The notes under the pieces: model-generated
Databases searched by the model: none
Told to the model about the DNA's origin: nothing
What the model saw: the letters and a program-made list of their open reading frames with translations, nothing else
In this document: piece by piece, positions 35,721-49,182 of the stretch
Layout of the letters: each line of letters begins with the position of its first letter
Numbering within the stretch: the stretch's first letter is position 1
Translations under genes and position numbers: made by a program
NCBI GenBank assembly: GCA_958299035.1
Contig: CATQJL010000112.1
Span: 4,510,123-4,574,122, forward strand
Source of the DNA: Cylicocyclus nassatus
Lineage: Eukaryota > Nematoda > Chromadorea > Rhabditida > Strongylidae
DNA: 64,000 nucleotides
Reading direction: 5' to 3'

Positions 35721-37560
35721 TTGTATTGGATTCAGTCGCGCAAGCCGCTCAAGACTCACGTTGCAAACCGCGTTAGATACATCCGTCGCGTGCTCGACGA
35801 GTTGAGAGCGGACAATATCGCTACCGGATTTTACTACCTGAACACGGATAACAACCCGGCGGACTGTGCCACCCGTGGACTAACAGCCACAGAGCTCCAA
35901 GACCATATATGGAGGACAGGCCCAAGCTTCTTCGCGACCCCCTCTTCGCAGTGGCCCTGGAAGAGTCTTGAACCATCAGTCAGTTCGTTACCAGGTGCAG
36001 AAGCAGAAGAAGACGATTACAACTTCGACAAATACCATCTCCGAACCTTATGTATCCTTCGTGCCTTTTACGCGCACCAACTCGTACACTAAGCTGGTCC
36101 GCATCACAGCATATGTCCTTAAGTTTTTGGCCAGAGCGCATCACCGAGTTGAGACGCGTCGTCATCGCGAACATCAGGACGCGCAATCAGTTTTAGGCAC
36201 GATGGACATAACACCCGTAGTAACACCACACGACTTTAAGACGGCTGAATACGTGAGCACTACAGAGAAGGCCAGAAACAGTTGAACAGTTCATATATGA
36301 AAAAGTTTCGCACGACGTGCGACAACGACGGCATTATCAGAGTGGATAGGCGCATGTCTAACGCGCAGACCGACAATTCCACTAAACCCATCCTTATATT
36401 GTCGGATCATCCTCTCTGTTATTTGTTGATCATGTAAAATCATTGCCAGCTATTTCACGCTGGACCGTCCCATTTGATAACCACCTTGCGTCAGACCTTC
36501 TTCATACCTAAGCTAAAACGTTTGGTTAAGTCCGTTATTTCCAAATGTGTGATTTGCAGAAGGTATCAAGCCCGTCCTTATAAGTATCCGTACGCACCGG
36601 ACCTTCCATCACAGAGGGTAACTAGGAGTCACCCATTCCAGCATATCGGCCTCGACTATTTTGGACCCATTCTTGTTCGCTTGCAGTCATCTGAGCGTCA
36701 AAAAGTGTGGATTTGTCTTTTTACGTGCATCTCAACGCGCGCAATCCATCTAGAAGTGGTAAGAGACAATTCTACTTTACAGTTTATACTAGGCTTTCAG
36801 GAGATTCATGGCACGTCGAGGGAAAATGGACACAGTAACGTGCGACAACGCGCCTACCTTTAAGCTGGGACAGGAGATTATCAAGAATGAGTTGCCAGTT
36901 GTGAAGGACTATAGGCAGATCAACCACCTTTGTGCCAGCCATAACATCAAATGGACATTCATCACTCGGTACTCGCCATGGAAAGGAGGATTTTATGAAC
37001 GATTAGTCGGATCGGGCAAGAGCGCGCTGAAGAAGACGGTACGGAGTTAAACGCTGGACATTTGGCTACTAGAAACCCTCATCATCGAGATCGAGGCAAT
37101 TCTCAACACCAGACCTCTCTTTCCGGTGAACTCATCCGATCCGGATACGAATATGGCCATAAGATCCATTGACTTAATCAGTACGGATTTCCAAGTGGCA
37201 AGGTTGACCGGAAACATGTGCCCCAGAAGATCGCTAACGCGACGAGCGAAAGTTATCGAGCGCTCCGTACGCGCTATAAGTTTCTGCAGGAAGATTTAGA
37301 CCATTTTTGGCAGCTTTGGCAGAGTGACTATCTTGGTGCCTTAGCGCAGAGACAGATCAGACGCTCGAACGGTCAGTCTAGCAGAAAACCACCCCGCGTA
37401 GGAGAAGTAGTGCTCGTCAGATAGGACGCGCATCGATCAACTTGGCCACTAGCACTCATCCTGGAACTTCACACATCATCCGATGGCAACGTAAGATCAG
37501 CCAAGATCCGGACAGCCAGAAAGAAAATACTGGAACGTTCAATCAATCATCTGGTACCTC
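35721..37560 (+). pseudogene. BEL/Pao RNase H tail and integrase (broken)
   Basis: The segment from 35721 has QSRKPLKTHVANR and LNTDNNPADCATRGL, the usual end of BEL RNase H. After frame changes, the integrase begins near 36474 with LRQTFFIPKLKRLVKSVI and the zinc-binding CVICRRYQARPY; the catalytic core has IGLDYFGP (first Asp), CDNAPTFK near 36842 (second Asp) and KGGFYERLVG near 36981 (Glu). A DUF5641-like tail follows near 37370-37560 (PPRVGEVVLVR, then KILERSINHLVPLE). Integrase would insert the cDNA. At least three stops or frameshifts separate the blocks. Confidence 0.75.
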
Positions 37561-38523
37561 TGGAGATAGTGGCAGATGACGATAACATCCCTGAGAGAGA
37601 TCACAAGCACCTTGCAGTTAAGGATACCCCTTCTGGAACATCTAAGGAGTGAGCACAGCCGTAAAGCAGGTACACATATTAATTTACTTTGATTTCCTTT
37701 CTTTGATCCTTTTTCTCTTTCTTTCTTAGTTATTGCATACTCTTTTCTCTATAGATGAGCGCTACAAGCGCGCTTTGATGAGCGATGAGATTATTTTCCC
37801 TTGTCTAAGTCCATCTTTAGACTGCGCTGGGTCCCGGCACGAATCGTCGTCAGGCAACGCGCGATTGTCAACCTAGTGGCAAAATGTAATTCGCTCATTA
37901 CGAAACCTTATTGATCGCATAGTGCTCATCATAGGCTCCCTTGTATAAGTTCATAGTTTCTCTTGTATTTTCTTGTAGATTCAGCATTTTGACTTCGTAT
38001 GTGCACCAGTTTTACATGCCTTGTATGTACCCCTTACTGTGAACTTGTTTAGTGTCAGCTCCTGTTCACTTGTCACTACCATTGTCAACAAAGTTAGCCA
38101 GCTGTCATCCACCGGACTATCGAGACCCCGGGCAAGGACCTTCTACGAGGGAACAATACAAGTAAGAAGCTTAGTAAAAACCTTTCATTTTCTCAATTCT
38201 CTTTTCATCTTGGGGCCTCCACTTGTTGCGCGCACATTTTGCGCCTCTTCAAAACATAACGCGCACAATCTTCTGGCACCAAAACATTCTATCAATTTTT
38301 ACACTAAAACTTCTATCAATTTTTTGTTTCTCAAACTCTTCTTTCTTGCATTGAGCCCTCACTTTTCGTTATTGCTACGCATATTTTATTAGTGCAATCA
38401 TTGGCGCATTTTTCCAGCTGCGCCGTACGTACTTGTACCGTGTCGCCATCATGAAGCATTCGTCATGCTCGTTGCTGTCGCGCACGGCAAGCTCTAGCGC
38501 ACAACCGCGTAGCCGCTCGCTAC
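37561..38523. other. Retrotransposon interior between integrase and second Gag-like ORF
   Basis: Mostly C/T-rich and non-coding. A possible acceptor (TTTCTTTCTTAG near 37728) and an alternative start ATGAAGCATTCG at 38451 precede the Gag-like ORF. No envelope-type coding was recognised. Confidence 0.4.
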
Positions 38524-39997
38524 TTGCGTCTACCTCTAGCGCAGGCACTGCAGCCCTCTAGCGAATCAGTTGCGCAGTTGATCACCTTCGAAGCACGACG
38601 TCTACTAGCGCATTGCGAAGACAGTTTGGAGATGAGAGAGATCCTGGACGACATTTGCAAGAAGCAGCGCGATTTGCGATCTCGCGTACCCAGTGATCCT
38701 AACTTAAGACCCTTGTAGCCCAACCCAGCGCCGGACGCGCATGCGCATGTCATCCCTGCTTTGCAAGATGTCGTTGGAGTGTTGCCACATACGGTAGAGG
38801 AACTTACCGCTGCGCAGTTACGCAGAGTTTTTGCGTTCATCGCCACGTCTGGTCGCGCGCACCCAGAGCCGCAAGCCGCAGATACTACGCTCCTGACACC
38901 TGAGCAACAGCGCCACATCGCGCGTATCGTCTTTCACATTCGTAAGCTTGCAGCCGTGTTGGATTGCGCCAATAACATCTTCCTCAATACTCAGACCTTG
39001 CTGCTGCGCACGGACAAAGCTAGCATATCATACGCGAGGTACATGGCGTACATTCATATAATTCAGCACATTATCACAGGCATCACGGTACACCGCGACA
39101 TCATCAGTGAGGCTTTACTATCGCACTTTTTCACGCGCTCGCAATCGTTTCTTGACACGCTAGTTGGTTACCAGATCAGCGAAAGCGTAATCATGGAAAA
39201 GCTTATGGCCGTGTCAGCCGCAGTTGCGCATGCTATCCGTCTTACGCGCACGCTTGAGTACTACCAGATGGAATTCGTCATGACGCATCTACGGCAAAAA
39301 GTCACCAAGATCGACAAGCAGTATACGCAGCTCGCAATCCCATCAGTTCAGATCCCCTTCGTACCGACCACCTACATCCAGGCACTTAGATGGTGGCAGG
39401 AAAACTACGAGGAACAACTCCATGGTCCGCTTACCGAAGACTATCTGGAAATTGCGCATAGTGAAGATCCATTCGCGCAACAACAAAAGAAACGATTTGT
39501 ACGAGTAGAATTTCAAAGTGATCAGCCTCAACTTGCCACAACACCAGCCGCGCTGAACATCAGCGCGTTATCGCCAACCCAGCCAATGCAGACAGAAGAC
39601 GCCATCCGAAGCACCCAAGCACCGCAGTCTCCATCACCTTCGCCATCTGAAAGTCACTCGAGTCCAGTAATTATACCATTGACGCGTATATCAGCGCCAG
39701 TCACAGAGCTTGAGAGGAACCAGTCCATTCCACCAGTCCTTTCGCCTCAGGTTAATCCTGTCGCGCGGGAGGGCGGACTAGATTCCTCTCAGCAACTCGA
39801 GGCGGCCGAACCTAGTTCGGCATCTACTATACGGCTGGACTTTTACCGCCATGTGTTTTTTGTGAAGGTTATGGGCACTTCAGCGCCGAATGCAGTGTGG
39901 TAACATCCATTTCCAAGAGGATTGAAGTTGCGCTGGAGGAAGGATTTTGTTTGGTATGTCTCAAGAAGCATCACGGAAAATACAAAAAGCAATACTA

Positions 39998-41228
39998 CAG
40001 GGTGTCCCAAAAAAATGTTTCGAACGTTTGATCGTTAATATCTCTCTTCCCAAGAAGTCTTTTGCCTTGCTTCAGGTACCGTTTTGTATAGCTGGCTTCA
40101 GCTTAGATTTCCATTATAGAACGAATCACCCATCTCTCTTCATTACTGTAGGGTTACGGTAGAAACTTCAAAGAGGGTTTTGAACCATGAAAGGCCACAT
40201 TTTGCCTCAGAAAGGAAACAAAACAGCCTGAAAGCTTTTACACTAGGCTAATTACAGTTGCTGATTATAACTGTGAAGTTCCCAATTTATTATGATGCTT
40301 CATTGAAGAGTTATGCCAGGTAAGGGTTGTTTCAGACTGCCGCACTGACTGCAGCAGACTGCAGCAGACTGCAGCAGACTGCAGCAGACTGCAGCAGACT
40401 GCAGCAGACTGCAGCAGACTGCAGCTGACTGCAGCTGACCGCACTGACCGCACTGACCGCACCGGTCGCAGCCTCTTTTCTTAAAAGAAAAAACAACCGC
40501 GATTATCAAAACAGATTTGCGCATAAGAAGATCATAAGTTCCATCAGAATTCTTCTCAATCAAATTTTGGCGATAGTTTTCTTTGGTATGTTCGTATTTG
40601 TTCTGATTCCTCCTATCATTGCATATACCTGTTTTGTAACATTCTAAACCGTGTTGTCTTTTGCTTTTACGTATATATTGTTGTTGTTTGTTCGAACCAC
40701 AGCTATTTATCCTCTCCGCCTGCAGGCTTCAGCCGCTGCGGACGTTGCGGTCAGTGCGGTCAGCTGCAGTCTGCTGCAGTCTGCTGCAGTCAGTGCAGTC
40801 AGCTGCAGTCTGCTGCAATCTGCTGCGGTCAGTGCAGACTGCTGCAGTCAGTGCGGCAGTATGAAACAACCCTAAGAGGTAGCGGCCATTTTTTCAATGT
40901 TCCTAAAAAGTGCGATTACACCGTTTAGAAAGCTTCGTTCTTGTGAATAGTTGAGTATTGAACTCAGCGTCTATAAAAACCCTATTACACAAGTTTTTAC
41001 AATTTTTTGAAAAATTTTGAAACGGCAGCTTTTTCCACATTGACATCATATGTTTCAAGTTTCTACCGTAATCCTACAGTTTATGAAGAGAGGTGGGTGA
41101 TTCGTTCTATAATGGAAATCTAAGTTGAAGCCAGCTCTACAAAACGGTACCTGAAGCAAGGCAAAAGACTTTTTGGGAAGAGAGATATTAACGATCAAAC
41201 GTTCGAAACATTTTTTTGGGACACCCTG
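39998..41228. mobile_element. TA-flanked MITE (CAGGGTGTCCC family) in the Gag-like ORF
   Basis: The ends CAGGGTGTCCCAAAAAAATG and CATTTTTTTGGGACACCCTG are inverted, flanked by TA on both sides, as with Tc1/mariner-type transposition. Long inner arms match (GATCGTTAATATCTCTCTTCC and inverse). Related copies lie at 45694-46373 and, more distantly, 62832-63476. No transposase. It is enlarged by the insert at 40324-40872. Confidence 0.85.
40324..40872. mobile_element. PIF/Harbinger-like element nested in the MITE, with GCA-rich arms
   Basis: The ends GGGTTGTTTCAGACTGCCGC and GCGGCAGTATGAAACAACCC are inverted and flanked by TAA on both sides. The related MITE at 45694-46373 shows the empty site with one TAA (GCGAGGTAAGCAGTAGCGG in inverse at about 46035-46054). 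Inside the ends are CTGCAGCAGA-type simple repeats (40350-40465 and, inverted, 40733-40858). Confidence 0.85.
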
Positions 41229-41390
41229 TATTGTTGGAATGGCGGAGGAGAACGTCACCATCGCTCCTTTTGTATGAAGAAAACCCAAATTGTGCGACAC
41301 GGATTGGTTCCCAACGCACGAAGAATTTTATGCTTGGCTGGACGCAAATACCCATCCCCCAATACCATCTGGGAGTTTTGCTTTGTCGCG

Positions 41391-42172
41391 CGCTGAAACA
41401 TCGCAGCCTCCCTGCCGCGCGCGCGAATAGTGTAGAGGGCGAGCCCGTGTGTGACGGTAGTAAGTGGAACGATGGAAAACGGTTAGTGTGTTTCTGTCTT
41501 TATGATCTATCCAACCTCATAAACCCTTTCTGTTTTAGTGGCATCTGGTAGAATGGTATGGTGTGGTCATGGGTAGTCTCGCACATGGTTGTTGTTGCTT
41601 GTGGTCATGGTTGTTGGAGATGGTTTTGTGGTTGTATGGTCGCACATGGCTCGTCGTTCACACATGCACATGGTCTTCATAGTTATCCACTTCGCATTCA
41701 ACCACCTCATATTTAAGCACGTCTAGATGCACACTTAGCTTCACATAACCATTTTAGTTCATAGTTAGTTTCATTTAATCACTTCAGTTGAGCAGTTATT
41801 CTTCTTCGTAGTGTTAGTTTTCACATTTAAGCCACCTCATATTTAGCCACCTCAGTTATCCAGTTACTCTCCTTTGTAAAATGTAGTTATCATATTTAAT
41901 CACGTCATTTAACCGCATTTAACCGCACTTAACCGTGTTTAACCAATCAATTAATCTCAGTCACTCCATGTATTTGTTGTGTGCTTAATTGCGTATGTAT
42001 GTTACCCTACGGGACGGGTTTTCTCCCAGGTCATCTCTTACGCGCTCTACCCTGCCGCCGATAGAATTTGTTCTTTTACCTGTCTACCTTCTAAAACCTA
42101 ACGTAGGATGCATCCCCTGTGGTCGTCAGTGCTATCACGTAACCACCATTCGAACGTCCAAGCCACTGTCTC
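41391..42172. other. Retrotransposon 3' interior, non-coding
   Basis: It holds TGGT/TTG-rich and then CACCTCATATTTAA- and CATTTAACCGCA-type short tandem motifs (41690-41950). No gene was recognised. Confidence 0.4.
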
Positions 42173-42191
42173 GGGGGGGGGGGGGGGGGAG
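42173..42191 (+). promoter_or_regulatory. Polypurine tract before the 3' LTR
   Basis: A run of 17 G followed by AG lies directly before TGTCGCGG of the 3' LTR. This is the expected primer position for plus-strand DNA synthesis. Confidence 0.7.
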
Positions 42192-42909
42192 TGTCGCGGC
42201 TCGCGCGATGCAAGCCTCACCTCGATTCAGGTGCCGGGCACTGCATGCCGCCGGATCGGGTGCGCCTTTTAAAACTCGCGCCCGGACCTTTCCTCGCTTG
42301 GGCGCGCTGCTAGGTCGAGGGGTATATAAGGCCGCGCAGTTGGCGGCATATGCCTCTCTGATTTCCGACCTCGTTTTCAAATTATTTCCTGATTTCTCAC
42401 GTTCACCTTATTGATTGTGTTGGCAGCCAACCCGGCAAGCTCCCCTGGATGAAGTCTTGCGAGCAAGTGATTGTTATGGCTTTTGGATTGTACCGCGCTA
42501 ACGCGCGAGGAAAGTTTAGAGCTTTTGTGGAAAAGTTAGTACCGGGAGTGGAGAGGGTCGGAACTTTCCTACGCGGAGGCGAGAGTAGGCGGTCGACCCA
42601 GGTGATTCCCCTGACATCGTGTGCTAGAATTAGGTTGATGTTCATCGGCGGCTTGAGACGAGGCGGACTCGTCCCGTGTATTGTTCCTTCTTTAGCTTTT
42701 GGGTAATTCCGTAGCTTAGTATTTGTAGTGCATTTGTTGTTATTTAGATAAATGTTAGTAATCTAGCCGCGCGTCATGTTTCTCGTAGTGGGGTAGTTTG
42801 TCGGACGCGCCGGAGTAGCTAACCGGCGCTAGGTTTGTAGGCAGTAGGTGCAGGGTTGTGCAGGCAGTCGAGCGAAGCAAGGAGGTGCTGAGCTCACCAA
42901 GCCGCAACA
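42192..42909 (+). repeat. 3' LTR of BEL/Pao retrotransposon
   Basis: Direct copy of the 5' LTR with the same TGTCGCGGCTCGCGC start, TATATAA at 42323 and CCGCAACA end. Near the end it has about 27 extra bases made of an imperfect repeat (CACCAAGCCGCAACA, then CCACCGAGCCGC), so the exact border is uncertain. No 5-base target duplication could be matched with the left flank. Confidence 0.8.
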
Positions 42910-43164
42910 GCCCACCGAGCCGCTTTTAGTATACAAGCTTTGGCATGCTTTTAGTATATGTGGGAGGGGCTGGGGGCGGAGTTGCCATTTTGGACTATCT
43001 TTTTTCTCGCTCTCCATGGGCGGAAAAGCCCAGTAAAGGCAAATCTGAGGACTACTATGTATCTACTGTATGATGTCCAAGTTGGAGGTCTGCAGGTTTT
43101 TTTTCGTAAAAAATTTTTCAGGTGATAAAATTTTATTCGATTTTGGCTCCAACCTTTATCTGGA

Positions 43165-43528
43165 CTACCCAATTATCGGAGGCTATCCACAACGCTGAAT
43201 CCGAAAATCCATGTTAGAAGGCGCGAAAACGGTGAGAACATACGTTTTGCGAAGCCGCACTATTTGAAATTCGACGGTCCCCACCAAGGCAGAGACGCAG
43301 AGTCGCTGCGGGACCCTACATTTTAACTGTGGCGGCATGCGTACTCTGCCGCATAGCCGCATAGCAGGACTTCGGAAAGCTCGGAGGACCATCCCAAGGC
43401 GTAAGTTTCCGCACTTTTCGGTCGTTTTCTTGCTTTAGGTCGAGTGTTATGACGTTGTTGTGTCTGAGGGGGGCCACTCTCGCATGGCACTGAAATCCCA
43501 AAACCTCCATCTTGCCCGGACACTGCCT
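43165..43528. mobile_element. TTAA-family MITE (copy 11), left end missing
   Basis: The right end TTGCCCGGACACTGCCT is followed by TTAA. The interior shares CGCTGAATCCGAAAATCC with copy 2. The left terminus is not found; sequence of the family begins at about 43165. It lies in the right arm of the mariner-like element 28484-43641. Confidence 0.6.
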
Positions 43529-43746
43529 TTAAGCTGCGGGTGGTCATTTTATAAGTTTTCATTTTATCACCCTAAGTCTGCTAGGAAGACAAACACAGCT
43601 TGATCTATCTAGAAAAGGAGTTTACTTTTGGGACAACCTAATAATGAAACAACAGTAAAATGACAGTGTGGCGTTGTCATGTTTATCTGTACGCAACTAA
43701 CTATGACAGGATTTGAATAAATGGTTGTAGTAGAGTCAGACTAATT

Positions 43747-45411
<1,665 letters not shown>

Positions 45412-45693
45412 CCTTAGCGTAGGAGGGCTCTACTTCTTTGGCAACATTGCTCTTATAGGGGCGTAAACGAGTGCCGTACGGTGCGATCCATTATCTTTCA
45501 ACGAGTTTAGCTATCGTAGAAATCTCTGTAATGTTTACAGCGATTTCTATCGCGAGTAGATCTCACGTTATGACCACATAAGAAACAAGCGCAGGAAAGA
45601 ACCTTGCTGTATTATTTCCCTAATAATGTGCAAAGGTACGATTGCCTAGGCACAAGTTAGGTATACGTGCTATAGGACTTTCTGTACTTTACA

Positions 45694-46373
45694 CAGGGTG
45701 TCCCAAAATAATGTGCACACTGTTTGATCTTGAATAACTCTCTTATTATGGGGTCTTTCGAGAAGCGGCAAGCGCCCTTTTGTAGAGCTGGCTTCAACTT
45801 AGATTTACAGTATAGAGCGAATCACTGACCGCTCTTCATTACTGTAGGATTACGGTAGAAACTTGGAACATATGGTTTCACTGTGGAAAAAGCTGCCGTC
45901 TCAAAAATTTTCAAAAAAATGTGAAATCTTGTGTAATAGGGTTTTATAGACGCTGAGTTCAATACTCAACTATTCTCAAGATTGCGAAGCTTTTTAAACG
46001 GTGTAACCGCACTTTTTAGGAACATTGAGAAAATGGCCGCTACTGCTTACCTCGCATAACTCTTCAGTGAAGCATCATAATAAGTTGGAAACTTTACAGT
46101 TAAAATCAGAAACTCTAACTGGCCTAGTGTCAAAGCTTTCAGACTGTTTTGATTCCTTTTTGAGGCAAAATATGACCTTTCATGGCCCAAAACCCTCTTT
46201 CTAGTTTCTACCGTAATCCTACAGTAACGAAGAGTGGCCAGTGGATTCGCTCTATACTGTAAATCTAAGTTGAAGCCAGCTCTACAAAATGGCGCTTGCC
46301 GCTTCTCGAAAGACCCCATAATAAGAAAGTTATTCAAAATCAAATAGTGTGCACATATTTTTGGGACACCCTG
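45694..46373. mobile_element. TA-type MITE (CAGGGTGTCCC family), empty-site copy
   Basis: CAGGGTGTCCCAAAATAATG at the left is inverted at the right (CATATTTTTGGGACACCCTG); TA follows on the right. Inner arms carry TCTAAGTTGAAGCCAGCTCT and its inverse. It lies just upstream of the collagen gene. It has the uninterrupted TAA site that is occupied in the copy at 39998-41228. Confidence 0.82.
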
Positions 46374-46937
46374 TATATTTTCTGTATTAAGTTAGCGCGA
46401 GGGTTCAGTTGCGTTTCAGGTCGGCACAGAAGTTTGGTCGCATCATTTTTAAAATTCATAGCTATCAGCTTTCTATAGAATTTGCTTGTGATTTAAAAAA
46501 AGTAATTTGTACTCCCTAAAATATCTTACTGAGTTCTAATAAGCACACACTGCAAAGCAACCCTTAGAAGAAAATCACTTTTCTGATTATTCTGCGTTCA
46601 GCTGCAAATATTTGAGACTAGCAATTAAAGTCGATGCAGTCAGTGTTATAGGTTTACCAGTTCTTTCTAATTGAGAAAAATCTGTGCGGAACGAATATTT
46701 TCACAAATTATTCTAATCGATTTTTGAGGTACAAAATGGCAAACTCAATTTCTGTTGGCATTTTTGAAATCATGATTTTTTACGGGAGCGTGCAGTCCAA
46801 ACTTTGCTTGATTAAAACGAGCAGATAAATAAACTTGTAATACAACTTGCTTAGATTGTTTTGCATTCCGATCTATCACGACCAAACCGAAATTAGGATA
46901 GTTCTCTTCTGCCCATTCTTTCAATTTTTCCGCTTAA
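46374..46937. other. Intergenic, nothing recognised
   Basis: AT-rich sequence without supported coding or repeat borders. Confidence 0.35.
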
Positions 46938-47265
46938 AGGCAGCGTCCAGTCAAGTCTGGATACATGGGGATCTCACGTGGATAGTAATTTTGGGGCACT
47001 AACTAAGCCATTGCACCGGCAGCTCAGGTAATGCTCTAACGACTGAGATATTCCCCTCGAAACTGACTCCATGATCGTATTTCGCATGGCTTCATGGCGC
47101 AAAGCGTGGATCCCGGAGCGAAACTGCCATGAATCCGAATACGATTGCGGGATCCAGTTTCGAGGAGGATACCTGCGCTACCGCTTGGGCAGTGCCTTAG
47201 TTAGGGCCCCAAAAGCACTTTCCACGTAAAATCCCCACAGATCCAAATCTTCCTGGACGCTGCCT
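46938..47265. mobile_element. TTAA-family MITE (copy 7)
   Basis: The ends AGGCAGCGTCCAGTCAAGTC and TTCCTGGACGCTGCCT are flanked by TTAA on both sides. It is very similar to the copy in gag (32385-32740), sharing GTGCCTTAGTTAGGGCCCCA and GAGATATTCCCCTCGA. Confidence 0.85.
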
Positions 47266-48235
47266 TTAATCTTTTTTGAAATTATCGATCATCTTTATCA
47301 TTTTTGGCTATTTTTTTGCAAACCTTTAGCTGAGGCGTTGAGCTTTGGTACACGAAAGTAGGCTAGCATGCTGATTGCGAAAACATAGTGGCGGAAGTGG
47401 AGATAAAATGAAGAGCTTTGAAAAAAAGGAAGTTCTTGCCATTTTCCCAACAAGGTGCGCTTCCATAACTCATTGATAAGTCCGGATAATCGAAGCAGTG
47501 ATTTCGGGGATTCCTACAAGGTTCGAGAATTCGCCTTATTAGGTTTTCTTGTTTGTCTATCGCAAGGAAACGGCCTATACTTGGAGAGAATGAGTTAGTT
47601 AAACTAATGTTTTGATTTTCCTGTGAGTGAAGATATGTAGACGACTTTTCATATACTTATTCGCCTGTACTTTAGAAACAGACAATAACCCAAGATTCGA
47701 TACGCATGGATGTCGATTTATTTCTTAGTTTGAGTCGTAAAGTGGACCAAAGAATTTTCGTAATTGTGAAGTACAGTGTGCAACATAAGCATGAGGTAGG
47801 AATTCAAAAATATATTATTTGCGCAATATAGAATTCTGCCTAAAAACTGAAACGAGATGACTCCTCAGGTCAGCTGAGACGTTCTTTTCGCGAGTCGCAA
47901 TACCTACGACCAATTTTTCAAATGCTCGCTAAAGAAAGTAGTTGCGGCATGTTATAAGATGGATTCTTGATGCCAGTGCGATACTCACTTTGAAAAAAAA
48001 ACTTGGACAGACGTAAACGGGGCTGCAAAAAAAATAGAGCCAGTAAGTGAAACTATGTATACCCAGCCATTTTGCTCCTGCAGTTTTTTCACTTTCATTA
48101 CTGCTCGTATTGCCCATCTACCTTTTGGTTCAAATGGCCTGGCGGCTAGAAGGCGGGGTTTGTGATCTGACTAAGGCTAGATAATGATTAGAGAGCGTGA
48201 CAGAGACGCAAACTGCGCGGCGTTAGCGGACTTAA
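47266..48235. other. Intergenic, nothing recognised
   Basis: No exon or repeat border could be supported; only short frames are open. Confidence 0.35.
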
Positions 48236-48688
48236 AGGCAGAGTCCAGGCAAATCTGGACATATGGGGATCCCACTGGATAGTAATTTTGGAACCCTAAG
48301 GCACACGCCATACTTGATCCGCTTAATCCACTTGATCCGCTTCGTCATTGGTTGATTCAGTGAGTTGAGCAATAGTGAAGCGGTTCTCCGCTTGATCCGC
48401 TTCGTCCACTTCACTATTGGTCAGTTCACTGAATTGACCAATGATGAAGCGGATCAAGTGGATTAAGTGGATCAAGTATGGCGGGTGCCTAACTAAGCCA
48501 CTGCCCAACCAGCGGCTCATGTAGTGCTCTAACGGCTGAGATATTCCCCTCGAAACTGGACCCCAGGATTGTATTTCGCACGGATTCATGTCTCAACCCA
48601 TCAGTTTCGTCGTTGCCTTAGTTAAGGCTCTAAAATTACTTTCTACGTAAAATTCTCATAGGTCCAGCCAGATTTGCCTACGCTGCCT
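48236..48688. mobile_element. TTAA-family MITE (copy 8) containing a family Y MITE
   Basis: The left end AGGCAGAGTCCAGGCA has intact TTAA; the right end GCCTACGCTGCCT is followed by TTGC (decayed). It shares its backbone with copies 6 and 7 but is split at CCCTAA/CTAACTAAGCC by the element at 48299-48490. Confidence 0.75.
48299..48490. mobile_element. Small MITE, family Y, nested in MITE copy 8
   Basis: AAGGCACACGCCATACTTGA at the left and TCAAGTATGGCGGGTGCCT at the right are inverted. Inside are several GATCCGCTTCGTC / GATGAAGCGGATC units and TCACTATTGGTCAGTTCACT. Comparing with copies 6 and 7 shows where it entered. Confidence 0.75.
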
Positions 48689-49182
48689 TTGCTAAACCAG
48701 TTGAATCAAAGGTTATATCCACTTGTATGTAGGAACTGAACACCCTTCTATTTTACATTTGCTGGCTATATTACGTACACTTGCTTGAAATCCATTTGTC
48801 ACTGTTCGATTACTGAGGTAAATGGCAATAAAGTTGGGTTGTCTGTGTGGTGTCAAATCGCAGGGTTGTGAACGTTTAATGGATTCCCTTGAGTTTTCTG
48901 AGCAAGAGGATGGTTTCGCTTTCACATTCGCAATGAAATCATTACTAAAACTAATTATTTGCAATCGATAACTTCTTGAGGAATACAATCTGCACGAATG
49001 CATAATGAGGCTGTCCAATAAAGAGATCGTCTGGCTATTTTGTCTGTCCTAACGCATTCAGCCTACGAAGTCTGTGTCAAGGCACCTTCTTCTGTGAGAC
49101 AATAAAAATATAGAAATTTTTTATACCGGTGTTTCACAGTACTTGTTGACAAGCCACGTCGGTATAACATATTTCATAGTGG

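Larger units (their letters stand above)
38524..41390 (+). pseudogene. Second Gag-like ORF with zinc knuckles, split by a MITE
   Basis: One reading frame runs 38524-39903 with a single in-frame TAG at 38716. The N-terminal two thirds (38761-39470) is an Ala/Leu/Ile-rich, probably helical region without a name I can give; 39530-39830 is Pro/Ser/Thr-rich linker. After a one-step frame change near 39847 comes CVFCEGYGHFSAEC, a CX2CX4HX4C knuckle, then CLVCLKKHHGKYKKQYY up to 39997. Here a MITE (39998-41228) is inserted; past it the same frame type goes on with C-rich sequence (CWNGGGERHHRSFC) to about 41390. The order capsid-like, linker, knuckles is that of Gag, yet it lies 3' of integrase, where an envelope gene would be expected. 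It may be a second element recombined into the same LTR pair. Confidence 0.6.
28484..43641. mobile_element. Mariner-like TIR element split by a BEL/Pao retrotransposon
   Basis: The left end TTAGGTTGTCTCAATAGAAT (28484) and the right end TTACTTTTGGGACAACCTAA (to 43641) are inverted termini flanked by TA on both sides. Homology goes on inward: ATCAAGCTGT...GCAGGCTTAGGGT at the left matches the inverse of ACCCTAAGTCTGC...ACAGCTTGAT at the right, and GACCTCCAACTTGG (28677) matches CCAAGTTGGAGGTC (43078). The original element was probably 0.8 kb or so and non-autonomous. Everything from 28864 to 42909, and the MITE at 43165-43528, was inserted later. Confidence 0.75.

Noticed and set aside
28864..42909. 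A 5-base target duplication for the LTR element.
   Set aside because: The bases before the 5' LTR (TAAGG) and after the 3' LTR (GCCCA) do not match; the 3' border is blurred by a small repeat.
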